Part shown: one piece after another, positions 54,099 to 64,000 of the stretch
How positions within the stretch are numbered: the stretch's first letter is position 1
Layout: the number at the start of each line of letters is the position of its first letter
Origin: Crocodylus rhombifer
Lineage: Eukaryota; Chordata; Crocodylia; Crocodylidae
Direction: 5' to 3'
Assembly: GCA_038503035.1 (NCBI GenBank)
Contig: JAVSML010019021.1
Coordinates: 19,221 to 83,220, forward strand
Length of the DNA stretch: 64,000 nt
The notes under the pieces: generated by a model
The model's database searches: none
What the model saw: only the letters and a program-made list of their open reading frames with translations
What the model was told of the DNA's origin: nothing
Program-made: the position numbers and the translations under genes

Positions 54099-55185
54099 CG
54101 GGATAGAAGTCAGGCTGATGGGCCTATAGTTAGCAGGATCCACTTTCCTCCCTTTCTTGAAGGTAGGTACCAAATCAGCTTTCTTCCAGTCTTCGGGCAC
54201 TACACCAGAGCACCAGTAGTTTTCAAAGAGCCCAGCCTCTGGCACGGATATGAGGCTTACCAGCTCCTTGAGTACCCTGGGGTGTAGATTGTCAGGGCCA
54301 GCTGACTTAAAGGTATCCAGTCTCTCAAGGTGTTCCTTCATGAGGTCAGCATTGATGGAGGGCAGGGAATTTCCCTCACCTGGACCTCCCTGTCCCCTAG
54401 CAGGCATGGGCATCCCATGGGACTGATGAAAGACCGATGCAAAGTACTCATTTAATAGGTTGGCATTTTCCTGGGTGTCAGTTGTCCCATCTGGTTCAGA
54501 AGGAGTCCAATGTTTCTCTTGCTTTTCCTCCTGCTCCCCACATATCTGAAAAAGGACTTTTTATTGTCCTTGATGCTCAAAGCTAGTTGGAGTTCAGTTG
54601 AAGCCTTGGCTTTCCTGGTTTGCTCCCTGTAGGACTGGACCAGTGCAGAATATTCCTCCTTAGAGATGGATGCCATCCTCTGCAGGCCTTTCTTTTTAGC
54701 TTCAGGAGATATGCTAGATCCTTGAAGAGCCAGGAGCACTGCTGTGCCCTCTTGCTGCCTTTCCTCTGAGATGGAATAGAATTAGCTTGTGCATTGAGGA
54801 TTTCTCCCTTGAAGAGCAAACACTCTTCCTGAATTCCCCTCCCCCTGGAATCATGGTCCCTTAGGGCCTCACCGACAAGCCTCCTGAGCTTGTCAAAGTC
54901 AGCTTTCCTGAAGTCAAGGACTTTCTTGTTGCTGACTGACTTGCCAGCTTTACAGCGGATGGTGAAGGTGATCAGCTTGTGGTCGCTGTCACCCAGCTTC
55001 CCATCATTCACTAGGTCGCTGATAAAGTCATCCCCAGTAGCCAGTACCAGGTTGAGCAGCGCTTTACCTCTCATTGGCCCATAGACTTCTTGAGTCAGGT
55101 AGAGGTCATATATTCATGATAGAAAGCTTTGTGACCACTCGGATTTTGCTGAGTGATCCTCCCATGAGATGCCTGGGATCTTTAT
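54099..55185 (-). mobile_element. CR1-F: inverted CR1 fragment abutting CR1-E
   Basis: On the minus strand from 55185: WEDHSAKSEWSQSFL, YLTQEVYGPMRGKALLN, LGDSDHKLITFTI, the linker, then TFKSAGPDNLHPRVLKEL, VPEDWKKADLVP and NYRPISLTSIP, ending at about 54100 where CR1-E ends on the opposite strand. It repeats in inverted orientation much of what CR1-E contains. Two large pieces are open (55074-54583 and 54413-54100 region). Confidence 0.85.
54099..55185 (-). pseudogene. CR1-F ORF2 remnant (endonuclease end to early RT)
   Basis: The frame is open at 55074-54583 and shifts near 54690-54450. It is then open at 54413 through the early RT blocks. The catalytic RT core is missing because the fragment ends at the junction with CR1-E. 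Confidence 0.75.
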
Positions 55186-57891
55186 AACGTATCTAAACCA
55201 GTAACATAAACAATACCCTCTGGGCAAATGACATAAAACCTCATACCAGTGCTCCAGATACAGGTAGGTATCTGATTTGAAATGGATAAACCCCAAAGAT
55301 AAACTCAACCCCAAGAGGAAACTCCAATGCCCTTGGGATTTTCCCAAACCCTGCAAAGAAGCTGGTAAATTTAGCAGGGCCCTCCCAGTGAGATCTCCCT
55401 TTTCAGGAGCCCTTAACTAACTTGGGGAGGGGGGAACTCCCCTCCCCTGTGGGAATCCTTTTTCCTCTGCAACTCATGGCTCCCAGGCCTGGAGGGTGGT
55501 CCTTGTCCTCTGCGCCAGGCTGCTCTCTCACCTGCAGTGGGCTTCAGGGGCAGGTCGCTCTCCCTGGTACACAGCTCTGCTATGCAGGGCTTCTGGGGCC
55601 TCCAGCTTGGCCCTGTTAGCTGGCTCAGTAGCCTGATCACTGTCTGGCTCTCTGGACTTAACTTTTTGCTATGGGTCAGAGGCCTGGGCTGCCTCATGCA
55701 GCACCAGGCTCAGTCCACTCCCAGGCCCTCCATGGTGCCTTTTGCACCAAGCTCCCAACCTCATTCCAGGGATTCAGGACCTGAGCCACCCAAGTGCTCC
55801 AAAGCTCCTATTCCATGCACCATCCTGTGCACCATGTTTCTGGCTGCACACTAGAGGTTGCAGACCTGAGCCATCTCACGCAGCTCCCAGGGTCTGGATG
55901 CTGTGTGCTGTGCTGCACCGAGAGCCTAGCTACTGGAGCTGTCCGCCATTCCCCACTGATGGAAGTCTTCAGGGGCCCTTCTAGGCTACTCCTTTGCCCT
56001 GCTGAGCACCTTCCTTGGCTCTTCTAAGCCCCGCTCTTCTCATTCCTGGATGTGCTTTCCTCATTCTGGGCACACAGCTCCTTTTTTATATGCTCCAGGG
56101 CTTCGCCCCTGAAGTCTTCCAAACCTGAGTGTTGCAGTCTTCAATCAGGTCCATGAGGGAGGTGGGGGAGCTCTGCTCCCCCTCCCCTCAGGAAAGGGGC
56201 ATGACTGAACTCCTCTTGCTGCCTTCTGATTGGGGGATGAGCTCCACCAATCAAAACAGCAAGATTTCAAGCCTGAGACTCAACCCAAGCTCCAAAAGGC
56301 AAGCCTGCTACAATGGAATAGTTCTCTTACAATCATTCTGCATATGTGAATGTGAAATCTAACAAATATAATTTAGATGTTAATATATTGAGCTTCTGTA
56401 GTGTCTTTCTAAGGATCTTCACATCCTTTTCCTAAAGTAATTAATATAACAACTCTCAACAGTGCTATGTGGTGAGGAAGCAATATTGTGAGGGAAGGAA
56501 AGGTCAGATTTTTTTTCCTGCATCTGAAGAATTCTCTGAAGAGCTGAAGTAGCTGTAGAGAAAGGTGACTGTTAACCATTTTGTACACCCTATTCCTGGC
56601 GTCACCCTGCTCAGCTGGTTTTCTGTGGCTGCAAATGGATCCAGAGGCCTTACAGTAGCTATGGATCAGTGGGGCATAGAGAAGCTATGGTCCTGGTATT
56701 TCTCTTTAGCTACAGCCCTGTACCTGCCATATGGAAAAGTGGTATAGGAACTATTACAGGGTTTTTGTGCTACCCTGAGATTCTCCTGAGGCTAGTTGAG
56801 TTCTCCCCATGGCAATACAGGATATGGCCCATTTTACTAATGGAAAAACTGAGGAAGAAGGCAATGCAGGGAGAGATTTTCATATGTTCTGGGCATCCAC
56901 AATTTTTAAGGACTTCAAAATGTTGTTGAAATTGTGATGGCTCAAAACATGAGAGTCAGGTTGTGGAACTCCACTTACTTCAGGGGTGATGTAGAAAGCT
57001 AAACTAAAGTTACACCTGTTCAGCAAAAATAGAGATGCAAACTGAACTGAAAAAAGGTTTGCATATTGGGGCAATCCAAGCTAGCAAATACAAATTCACA
57101 ACTGTTAATTTGTGAACAGGGTTGCAGAATTCATGAAATGCATTGTACTGAATTTGTTCCCAATTAAATGTGCACAATGCTTGTCAGGTGACTGATTAAA
57201 TGGATTGGATTATAAAAAGCAGTGTGTTTTGCTCATCTCAGAGACAAAGAAATAATTTTGGAAGGGGTTTTGTGTTTGTTTTTTTGTTTGTTTGTTTGGT
57301 TTTTGTTTTCTTATAAGGTGGTACAGTGTTCAAAGGATACCACTATCTGAATAGGACATTTGTCTTCAGTTCATTCTGTGAACCTGAATGAGGAAACGAT
57401 AATATGGGCCTTTTTTGATAGATCAGAAAGTTCTCATCCCATGCTTTATCCAATATACAATACTTGTCCTGTTGTTTGAAACAGAAATATAATTTCTTTA
57501 GCTAATGAAAATATTTTGATAATAAGCTCTTAGTATTAAAGAGAAAAGCTGTAACATCTTGTGAGTCACAATGGCATATTTATATAGAAGTTGGGCCACT
57601 GCATAGAGTAATGCTAGCTATAAAAAAAAGTTTTGCTTTTGCTCTGTGAACCTTGGCATAAGATTTATTTTCCATTCTACAGTACTATTCCTTAACATAC
57701 AGCCAGGTATTTTATGCTGGGGGAGAATACACGTTTTAGAGCACATCTCTAATTTTGGATTACTAATTGCAAAATGGCAGTGACTGGGGAAAAAACACTG
57801 ATTTAAACTGATATATTTCTTAGTACTTTACATGAAGTTTCAAGGTGAAAATTTAAAAAATAACAGAACTAGCCTTAAAAGTATCTTAAAT
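55186..57891. other. Non-coding interval
   Basis: C/T-rich to about 56300, then AT-rich. No gene or repeat family was recognised. A TTTG-rich simple repeat lies at about 57271-57313. Open frames are short shadows. Confidence 0.4.
57271..57313 (+). repeat. (TTTG)n simple repeat
   Basis: T- and G-only run with TTTG units (gtttgtttgtttgg). Confidence 0.8.
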
Positions 57892-58108
57892 TAGAGGTTC
57901 CTAAACTTTTTCTTATCACGTACCCCCTTCCAGATTTACCAGCTGCCCATGCACCCCTACCAGCATATGTTTTATACTTTAAACCCTTAAATGCCAGTTA
58001 TTACTATAATGAAAATTTAAATCTTGTATTTCACAATTTCTCCTGCGTATCCCCCAGAGATGTCTTGTGTTCCCCAGGTGTATGCATACCACAGTTTGGG
58101 AGCCATTG
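57892..58108. mobile_element. hAT-like MITE, 217 bp
   Basis: It starts TAGAGGTTCCTAAACTTTTT and ends ACAGTTTGGGAGCCATTG, imperfect terminal inverted repeats of the common vertebrate GGTTCCCAAAC/GTTTGGGAACC hAT group. Candidate 8-bp duplications tcttaaat (57884-57891) and tcttagtt (58109-58116) agree at 6 of 8. The interior includes a CGTACCCCC..-type stretch usual for this group. Confidence 0.65.
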
Positions 58109-58590
58109 TCTTAGTTCTTAATTTAAAAATAGGAGAGTAAATTTTCACAAGTGGTCTCTAATTTTCTTAAGATGGGAGTCCAAAATTAGAAATTTCTTTA
58201 GGATATATACGGCCCTAGATTTCAGTGAGTCTTTTGGTGAAGTTGTGTAGGGCATGCGTACATGAAATGAAATTTCCCATTTACACCAACATAAGTGCAT
58301 TTGTGTTTGCACAACCCCAATTTCCCACTGCTTTAAAGTCCATATTAGTGCCATACACTAACACTGCTCAGAGAGGTTTTAGCATGTGTCACTTTCATGC
58401 TGTGGCACTCCATGTGTCAATTTTTGTTTGTGAAAACAGGCAGATAATCCAAAGACTAGTAATTAATCCCCTTTACCACAAGGGGCCACTGTTCCAGCTT
58501 TTAGCCAGTAGGTGGTGCTATGGGGGTTTTTTGGGGTTTTTTTTTTTTGGTTTTTTGTGGGTTTTTTACCCTCCTTCACTCCTCACTCTT

Positions 58591-58641
58591 CACCCCTCCC
58601 TCCTCCCTCACCCCTCCCTCCTCCCTCACCCCTCCCTCCTC
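58591..58641 (+). repeat. 18-bp tandem repeat, 2.8 copies
   Basis: CACCCCTCCCTCCTCCCT repeats from 58591, 58609 and (partial) 58627. Preceded by a T/G-rich homopolymeric tract at 58520-58565. Confidence 0.9.
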
Positions 58642-58979
58642 TGCAGTGAGGTCATGTTGGGATGTGTGTACTTCTGCAACTTTCTAGTACAGTAAAATAC
58701 CCTGAAATTCCAGCAGCTATACCAGGAGGGGTAAAATGATTTTTAGTATTAAATTTGGCTAATATAGTTTTTGGGGGACTTTTTTTTTGGTTATTTCCTT
58801 TGCACAAAAATGATGGTGTAACTTTCTCTGTCCTCATTATTTGAGGTTTTGATATTTGATTAATTATTGATTATTTGTCTGATCCTGTATGGTTGTTTAA
58901 ATAATCAATCATGAGGGAGGGAAGTAGGGCCTTTCCCAAACCTTAGTTTTCACTTGTTGGAAAAACTAAAATCTAAAAT

Positions 58980-59042
58980 CCTCATAGACTACTGTAGCAA
59001 AAATTATTTGTAAAGGTACACATGCTACAGTAGTCTATGAGG
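58980..59042. repeat. Perfect 20-bp inverted repeat, 23-base loop
   Basis: Arms 58980-58999 (cctcatagactactgtagca) and 59023-59042 are exact reverse complements. No flanking element was recognised; it could be the core of a fold-back MITE or a processed hairpin. Confidence 0.9.
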
Positions 59043-59110
59043 AGTTTAGAAAATGTAGTGATTTCCTGTAGTGTAGAAGTGCATTTTCTGAGACATGGCC
59101 AGTAAACATG

Positions 59111-59250
59111 AAGGAGGTGCTAGGGAGGGAGTGTGCCAGAGCACCACCCTGGGTGCTAAGAGCCCCAGCCATGGGGCAAGAGGGAGCTAGGGAGGGAGTA
59201 TGTCCAAGCACCACTCGGTGCTAAGAGCCGAGCCCCCAGCCATGCAAAGA
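59111..59250 (+). repeat. Tandem duplication of ~65 bp
   Basis: GGTGCTAGGGAGGGAGTGTG..CCAGAGCACCAC..GGTGCTAAGAGCC..CCAGCCATG recurs with about 85% identity starting near 59184. Confidence 0.75.
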
Positions 59251-60540
59251 AATCCTCCACAATTCAGATATTACACAAAGAGAAAGTCTCAACAGTTGTG
59301 GCCAGCAACCAGGGGGAAGTAAGACAAGTTCAGGAACCAGGAGGTGGGCATTTCCTTCACCACTTTCCCATGGTGAAAGAGGCAGGGAGGGTGGGTGCAT
59401 AATCACCTGTCTTATGCTCGGTATGTACCTGCTTTCTCATGGTAAGAAATCAAACTGTAATTCTATATATAACAGAACTGTATCGGAAATACATTGGCTA
59501 CCCATTTCTGGTGGAATTGAACCATTACAATTGTGAATCTTGAAGGAAGTGTTGTCATGCTCTTCAATTTCTCTTTCTTTCTTCCTTTCTCTTTCTGCCT
59601 CTTGTCACACCAATGGGAATGGATCAGCCTGCGGCTAGCAGTGGAAAAGCATCTGAAAACCAGAGGGAGGGAGGATTGTAAGAGTATAGGAATGTGTATT
59701 GGTGCGTCTTGTGCACCTCAAGTACCTTCCTTCCCAACCCTAAAAATTCCACCATCCCCTTTACAATAAATTTGAACTAAACAATGCACTCCCCCAACCA
59801 GAGCTGGCCCATGTTATGCCACTGGTGCAGAACCTTGGGCAAATTAACTCTTCCCCACCACCCCCGAGCCAATTCTGCATGCTGTGGCAGTGGTGTCCAG
59901 GGAGGGGAGTTGGTGAGCGTCCAGAAGTGAGGCCAGCAGCAGCTCTGAGGATTCACCCTGTGCATTCTGCCTGTCTCTGCAGGGCCCCCCAAGAGCTGTT
60001 CCTGGGGCGGTGCTGGTATTTGTGCCCCCCTACGGACAGACCTGATGGCATGTAGTACATTGCTATGTCCACTTTCAAGTCACACATTGCACAGATGTGC
60101 AAGCTATTTGATGCATGAGCATCAAATAGCACTTGAAGCTTCACTGCACCCTACTTGATCAGCCTGCAGCCAGTCTTCTCAAACCCTGGATTTGCATTGT
60201 TGTGCCCCCACAGGGGCAAGTCTCATTCCTGGGATGAGTCCTTCTCTGCCCCTGTTGTGCTGTCATCCTTCACCTGTCTCAAACCTCCCTTGTAGATGCA
60301 CCAAGCATGCACCCTGATCTCTGCTCCCACTATTTATAGTGCTTGAGCAGGGCAACCTCCCCTACCAGCAGCCTCATTTTGGTGTAGAAAAACCCAGACA
60401 GTCTGGTGCTGGGCTTGAAAAGAGTGCAAAAAGAAGGCAGAAAAGTTTGCAAAGTTCCTGGGTTTGTTTGCAAGCAAAACAGGTTAAGGAAGCCTTGTGA
60501 AGAGTGATCCAAAAAAGCATTGTGAAGCCAATGTGAGGCC
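59251..60540. other. Non-coding interval
   Basis: No gene or element recognised. Confidence 0.35.
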
Positions 60541-61125
60541 CTGACTTTGCAAAATGGCTGATGGCTTTCCAAAAAGCAAGCCAGGTTGGCTGCTGGGGAG
60601 TGAAACACCGTGCCACCACACTGTTTACCTGCCCCCCTGTTTACCTCTGGAGCCCCTGCTGTACCTGTGCAAGAGAAACTGTTTTGTGTGCAAGCAAATC
60701 AAAGCTGGAAACCTCAAGGCACCCCCCACACCTCCCACCATGTGCAAGAGAGACTGCTAACCCCTCCCCTCTGGGCCCCCTTATGTACCTGTATATGAGA
60801 AATTTGCTTTGCTTGCTTACACACAAAATAAGCTGGAAACCCCATGGCACCCCCTTCCCCCAACCCATGGCCTTGCAATGTAAAACCCTGACTTTGCAGA
60901 GTGGCTGGTGGCTTTCTTAAAAGCAAGTCAGGCTGACTGCTGGGGGGTGACATACCCAGGCAGCTGCCCTGTTTACCTCTGGAGCCCCCTTGTACCTGTG
61001 CAAGAGATACTGTTTTGTGTGCAAGCAAACAAAGCAAACCTGGAAACCCCAGGGCACCCCCCCCACCCCCATCCTCCACCATCTGCAAGAGAGATTCCAA
61101 CACCTCCCCTCCCAGCACCATGCAG
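60541..61125 (+). repeat. Diverged tandem duplication, period about 348 bp
   Basis: CTGACTTTGCA..TGGCTG.TGGCTTTC at 60541 recurs at 60889. The following blocks (GTTTACCTCTGGAGCCCC, ACCTGTGCAAGAGA.ACTGTTTTGTGTGCAAGCAAA, GGAAACC..AGGCACCCCCC) also recur. The first unit holds an additional internal partial copy (about 60745-60850). The second unit is cut short at about 61125. Function unknown; it creates overlapping false open frames. Confidence 0.8.
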
Positions 61126-62467
61126 GAAGTGGCAGGAAAAACAAAAAGAGGGAAATGAACTCAAACAATGAATGGCATCCACATTTGCAACCAAGCAGTG
61201 TAAGGGTGGATATGGAGGCAGAGACAGGAAGACGGGAAACCATGAGTTTTTATTGTTTGCAACATTATATTACAGCAGTTACTTGGGCTTCTTTGCTTTC
61301 TCCCCACTGTGACCTTGAAGCGCCATGTCTCCCTGAAATGCAGTGGCACCCTTTTGGGCATCTTAGCCATTTATTTAGGTAGTTCTGCACACTCTGAAAG
61401 GCATTCCTGAAAGTGGCAGGTGAACTCTGTAATTTAGCATTGGACTCCTCTACGTCTTTCAATTTCCACATGGTGTCTTGCACTTCCATGAGGATAGCAT
61501 CCTCCTTATTCCAGGACTCATGGAGTTTGTGCCACCAGGCATCTTCACATCACACTCTGGCTACTGAGGACTCTGCCAGAACTTTGAGCAAGGATTTGTG
61601 GGACTGTCTCTGCTTTCTGTGAAAATCTCTACAGCGCTCTGCTGAAGTGTGAATGGGGCACCATTCCTGGCAGCCATGGGTCACAGTGGCTGATAAACAA
61701 ATAAAAAAGCAATGGTTGTCTTCCCCCCAAGAGAAGGAAAGTAACCACCCCCACCACACAGTGCACAAAATGCTGACAGGCACAGAAACAGACCCCACGA
61801 CAGTGGGGCACTGCTCGTACTGCCCAAAACTTAGGCGTACTTGCTGCTCCAGGAACAGGTCCACACCTGCCACTGCTAGCTGCAAAACATTAATTAAAGC
61901 AAATCATTAGCTATTGAATCCAGCCTGCACCACCACTGAAAGAACATGGAGACCCACCTACAGCAACACATGAATTTCTCCCCTGCCCCCCAGGGGGCCA
62001 CCAAACCCAACCAGCATTAAACTGGGAGTTGCCTGGCAGTGGCAAGAGGCACATTAGAAGAGACTTACCAGGTCCAGCATGTTCTTGGGTCTTGGTAACA
62101 GCAGACAATTCATTGGCTGTATGGGTTTCTTCCTGACCGTCAACCTCCTCCACTTCATCATCCACGCTAGTCTATGGAATGGAGGGGCTAAGTGGCACTA
62201 ACTGTAAGGTGACTGATGGGACTTCCTGCCACTCCTCAAGGAACAGAGAGCGGTTTCCAAACAGCTGAGACATGCTCATAGTTTCACCATCAGGAGAAGC
62301 TGCTGCTGCCGCCATTGCCTCCTCCTCCTCCTCCTCTGCCTCCACATCCACTTCCAGCCCAACTCCAGTGCTGAAAGTCTTGAAACCTGGGGTGTTTCCT
62401 GCATCCTTGGTGAGAATAATGGCCAGCTCATCATAGACAGGGGCAATTGTGCAACCTGCCCCAAAAC

Positions 62468-63648
62468 CTAAAGGGAGGAAGGAAGACCCAGGAAACTACA
62501 GGCCAGTTAACCTTACCTTGATCCTGGGTAAGCTTTTTGAGAGAATTATCTTGGCCAGCAGGAGAGATTATGCTTAGGGGCAACCAACATGGGTTCATTA
62601 GAGGCATGTCCTGTCAGACCAACCTGGTGGCCTTCTATGACCAGGTCACAAAATCCTTAGATGCAGGTGTAGCAGTGGACATAGTCTTTCTGGACTTTAA
62701 GAAGGCCTTCAACACTGTCTCTCACCCCATTCTCATTAAAAAACTAGGGGACTCTGGTGTCGACACCTACACAGTCAATTGGGTCGCTAACTGGCTGGAG
62801 CGTCACACCCAGAGGGTGGTGGTGGACGGGTCTGATTTGACTTGGAGGGATGTGGGCAGAGGGATTCTGCAGGGGTCAGTCCTCAGCCCTGCACTATTCA
62901 ACATCTTCATCAGCAACTTGGACGAGGGGGTAAAAAGCACCCTGTTCAAATTTGCAGATGACATTAAGATGTGAGGGGAAGTGGGCATGCTAGAATGGAG
63001 GAATAGGTTTCAATTGAACCTAGACAGGTTACAGGGGTTGGCGGATGAGAACAGGATGGGTTCCAGGATGCATCCACAGATGCATCTCAAGCAGGTCCAA
63101 GGAGGTGATCCTCCCCCTCTGTGGCACTGGTCAGGCCACAGCTGGAGTACTGCGTCCAGTTCTGGGGACCGCACTTCAGGAGGAATGTGGACAACATGGA
63201 GAGGGTCCAGAGGAGGGCCACTCGCATGATCAGGGGGCAGCAGGGCAGGCCCTACGAGGAGAGGCTACGGGACCTGAACCTGTTGAGCCTCCACAAGAGA
63301 AGGCTGAGTGGAGATCTAATCACCAGTTACAAACTAGTGAACCAGCAGGCATTGAGGGAGTCCCTGTTTCCCCGAGCACTACCAGGAGTGACTAGAAATA
63401 ACAGTCACAAGCTGGCAGAGGGATTCAGACTAGACATCAGAAGGCACTACTTCACTGTCAGGGTGGCTAGGATCTGGAACCAGCTACCAAGAGAAGTGGT
63501 GCTGGCTCCTGCCCTGGGGGTCTTTAAGAGGAGGCTAGATGAATACCTTGCTGGGGTTGTTTGACCCCAGTATTCTTTCCTGCCATGGCAGGGGTTGAAC
63601 TTGATGATCTGCTCAGGTCCCTTCTGACCCAGCAACTATGAAACTATG
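62468..63648 (+). mobile_element. CR1-G: 5'-truncated CR1 LINE inside the Myb/SANT-like pseudogene
   Basis: It starts at the RT block GNYRPVNLTL (about 62495), carries RT and the C-terminus, and ends with the CR1 3' UTR: palindrome CCTGCCATGGCAGG (63579-63592), TTGATGATCTGCTCAGGTCCC and terminal AACTATGAAACTATGAG. Same subfamily as CR1-C. 5' truncation is typical of CR1 retrotransposition. Confidence 0.9.
62495..63564 (+). pseudogene. CR1-G ORF2 3' part (RT and C-terminus), disrupted
   Basis: Open pieces are 62537-62974 (HGFIRGMSCQTNLVAF, DFKKAFNTVSHPIL, LQGSVLSPALFNIF, KFADDIKM then TGA) and 63121-63564 (VRPQLEYCVQFWGP, RRATRMIRG, FRLDIRRHYFTVRVARIWNQL, end VV and stop). The RT FADD box is intact, but a stop follows directly and a shift lies between 63045 and 63121. 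Confidence 0.85.
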
Positions 63649-63933
63649 AGAGTTCACATCTCTGGCTCTGTAAAACACGGATCTCAGGGACTTGATTTTC
63701 CACCAGACCTTGGTCTTGTCGTGATTCTGCCTTCATGCCTGCATGCCTTTTGCAATCTCCAGATAAAAAGTCTTATTCCTCCTACTTTCCAGCCTGTCTA
63801 TGATCCTTTGCTCCTACTAAATGTTGATTAAGTCATCCAGTTCTTGCTGGGTCCAGTTGGGTCCACAGGCATTGGAGGTATTAGCCTCCTGGGCCTTTGG
63901 CTCCGTACTGTGGGCCCTGGCTTTCTGAGACAT

Positions 63934-64000
63934 AGTGAAACAGATTGTGGTCAACAGCAGAAGCAATTTGTGAAAGGAGCTGGCAAATTGGGTGGGGGGG
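63934..64000. other. Right edge, nothing recognised
   Basis: Continues upstream of the Myb/SANT-like start; ends in a G run. Confidence 0.3.

Larger units (their letters stand above)
61260..63933 (-). pseudogene. Myb/SANT-like (trihelix-type) protein gene, split by CR1-G
   Basis: The N-terminal part (63933-63650, minus) starts at ATG 63933-63931. It reads GPNWTQQELDDLINI, two TAG codons, EQRIIDRLESRRNKTFYLEI, a TGA, then KTKVWWKIKSLRS.FYRARD, all in one frame. This is a three-helix Myb/SANT-like DNA-binding domain. After the CR1 (62468-63648) the protein seems to resume with APVYDELAIILTKDAGNTPG, an acidic Glu run, and an SQLF..LEEWQEVPS segment. Further on, TNELSAVTK-like and a C-terminal heptad-like part (WWHKLHESWNKEDAILMEVQ, FRNAFQ near 61530-61400) follow. 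Such proteins include MSANTD-type host factors and Harbinger partners. Three stops, interior gaps and the insertion indicate a pseudogene. Whether it is host- or transposon-derived is open. Confidence 0.55.

Noticed and set aside
1..64000. tRNA, rRNA, CRISPR arrays, bacterial-type operators or riboswitches
   Set aside because: None seen; repeats present are eukaryotic mobile elements or simple repeats.

Overview
This 64 kb window is vertebrate genomic DNA, most likely from a non-avian sauropsid such as a crocodilian or turtle. That inference rests on many CR1 LINE copies, one with a long open ORF2, together with Tx1-type LINE, PIF/Harbinger, hAT-like and LTR remnants and a Maverick/Polinton (adintovirus-type) element. 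I see no convincing intact single-copy host gene. Apart from the CR1-A ORF2, nearly every coding stretch is mobile-element or virus-derived and carries stops or frameshifts.

1-11.4 kb is a nearly complete but decayed Maverick/Polinton. The + strand carries a lysine/serine-rich repeat ORF, protein-primed family B DNA polymerase, packaging ATPase, a small basic protein and a conserved protein of unknown role. Convergent on the - strand are integrase with chromodomain, penton-like minor capsid, a basic glycine-rich core-like protein, double-jelly-roll major capsid and an adenovirus-type cysteine protease. This makes a replication/packaging arm facing a virion/integration arm. No terminal inverted repeat pair is visible, and the left end probably lies outside the window. 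A tandem array of GTCAC/GTGAC dyads lies beyond the right-hand gene.

12-17 kb holds a CR1 tail and a PIF/Harbinger transposon (Myb/SANT-like gene +, transposase -, a 10-bp assembly gap). 17.0-21.7 kb is a full-length CR1 (CR1-A) with a 931-codon open ORF2 and an ORF1 broken by one stop. 21.7-31.8 kb is AT-rich non-coding DNA with one hAT-like MITE. 31.8-35.7 kb is a second, degraded and 3'-truncated CR1 (CR1-B).

38-40.4 kb holds a minus-strand retroviral LTR, polypurine tract and Env TM fragment. 40.7-46.3 kb is a minus-strand CR1 (CR1-C) split by a 1,442-bp solo LTR with a TTACC duplication. 46.6-48.4 kb is a Tx1-like LINE lacking most of its RT. 51.5-55.2 kb contains three CR1 pieces: a + copy (CR1-E), split by an 829-bp solo LTR with a CCAAC duplication, abuts an inverted copy (CR1-F). 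57.9 kb is a hAT-like MITE. 60.5-61.1 kb is a 348-bp tandem duplication. 61.3-63.9 kb is a minus-strand Myb/SANT (trihelix-like) pseudogene split by a 5'-truncated CR1 (CR1-G).

All family assignments come from motif recognition by eye; no database search was run.
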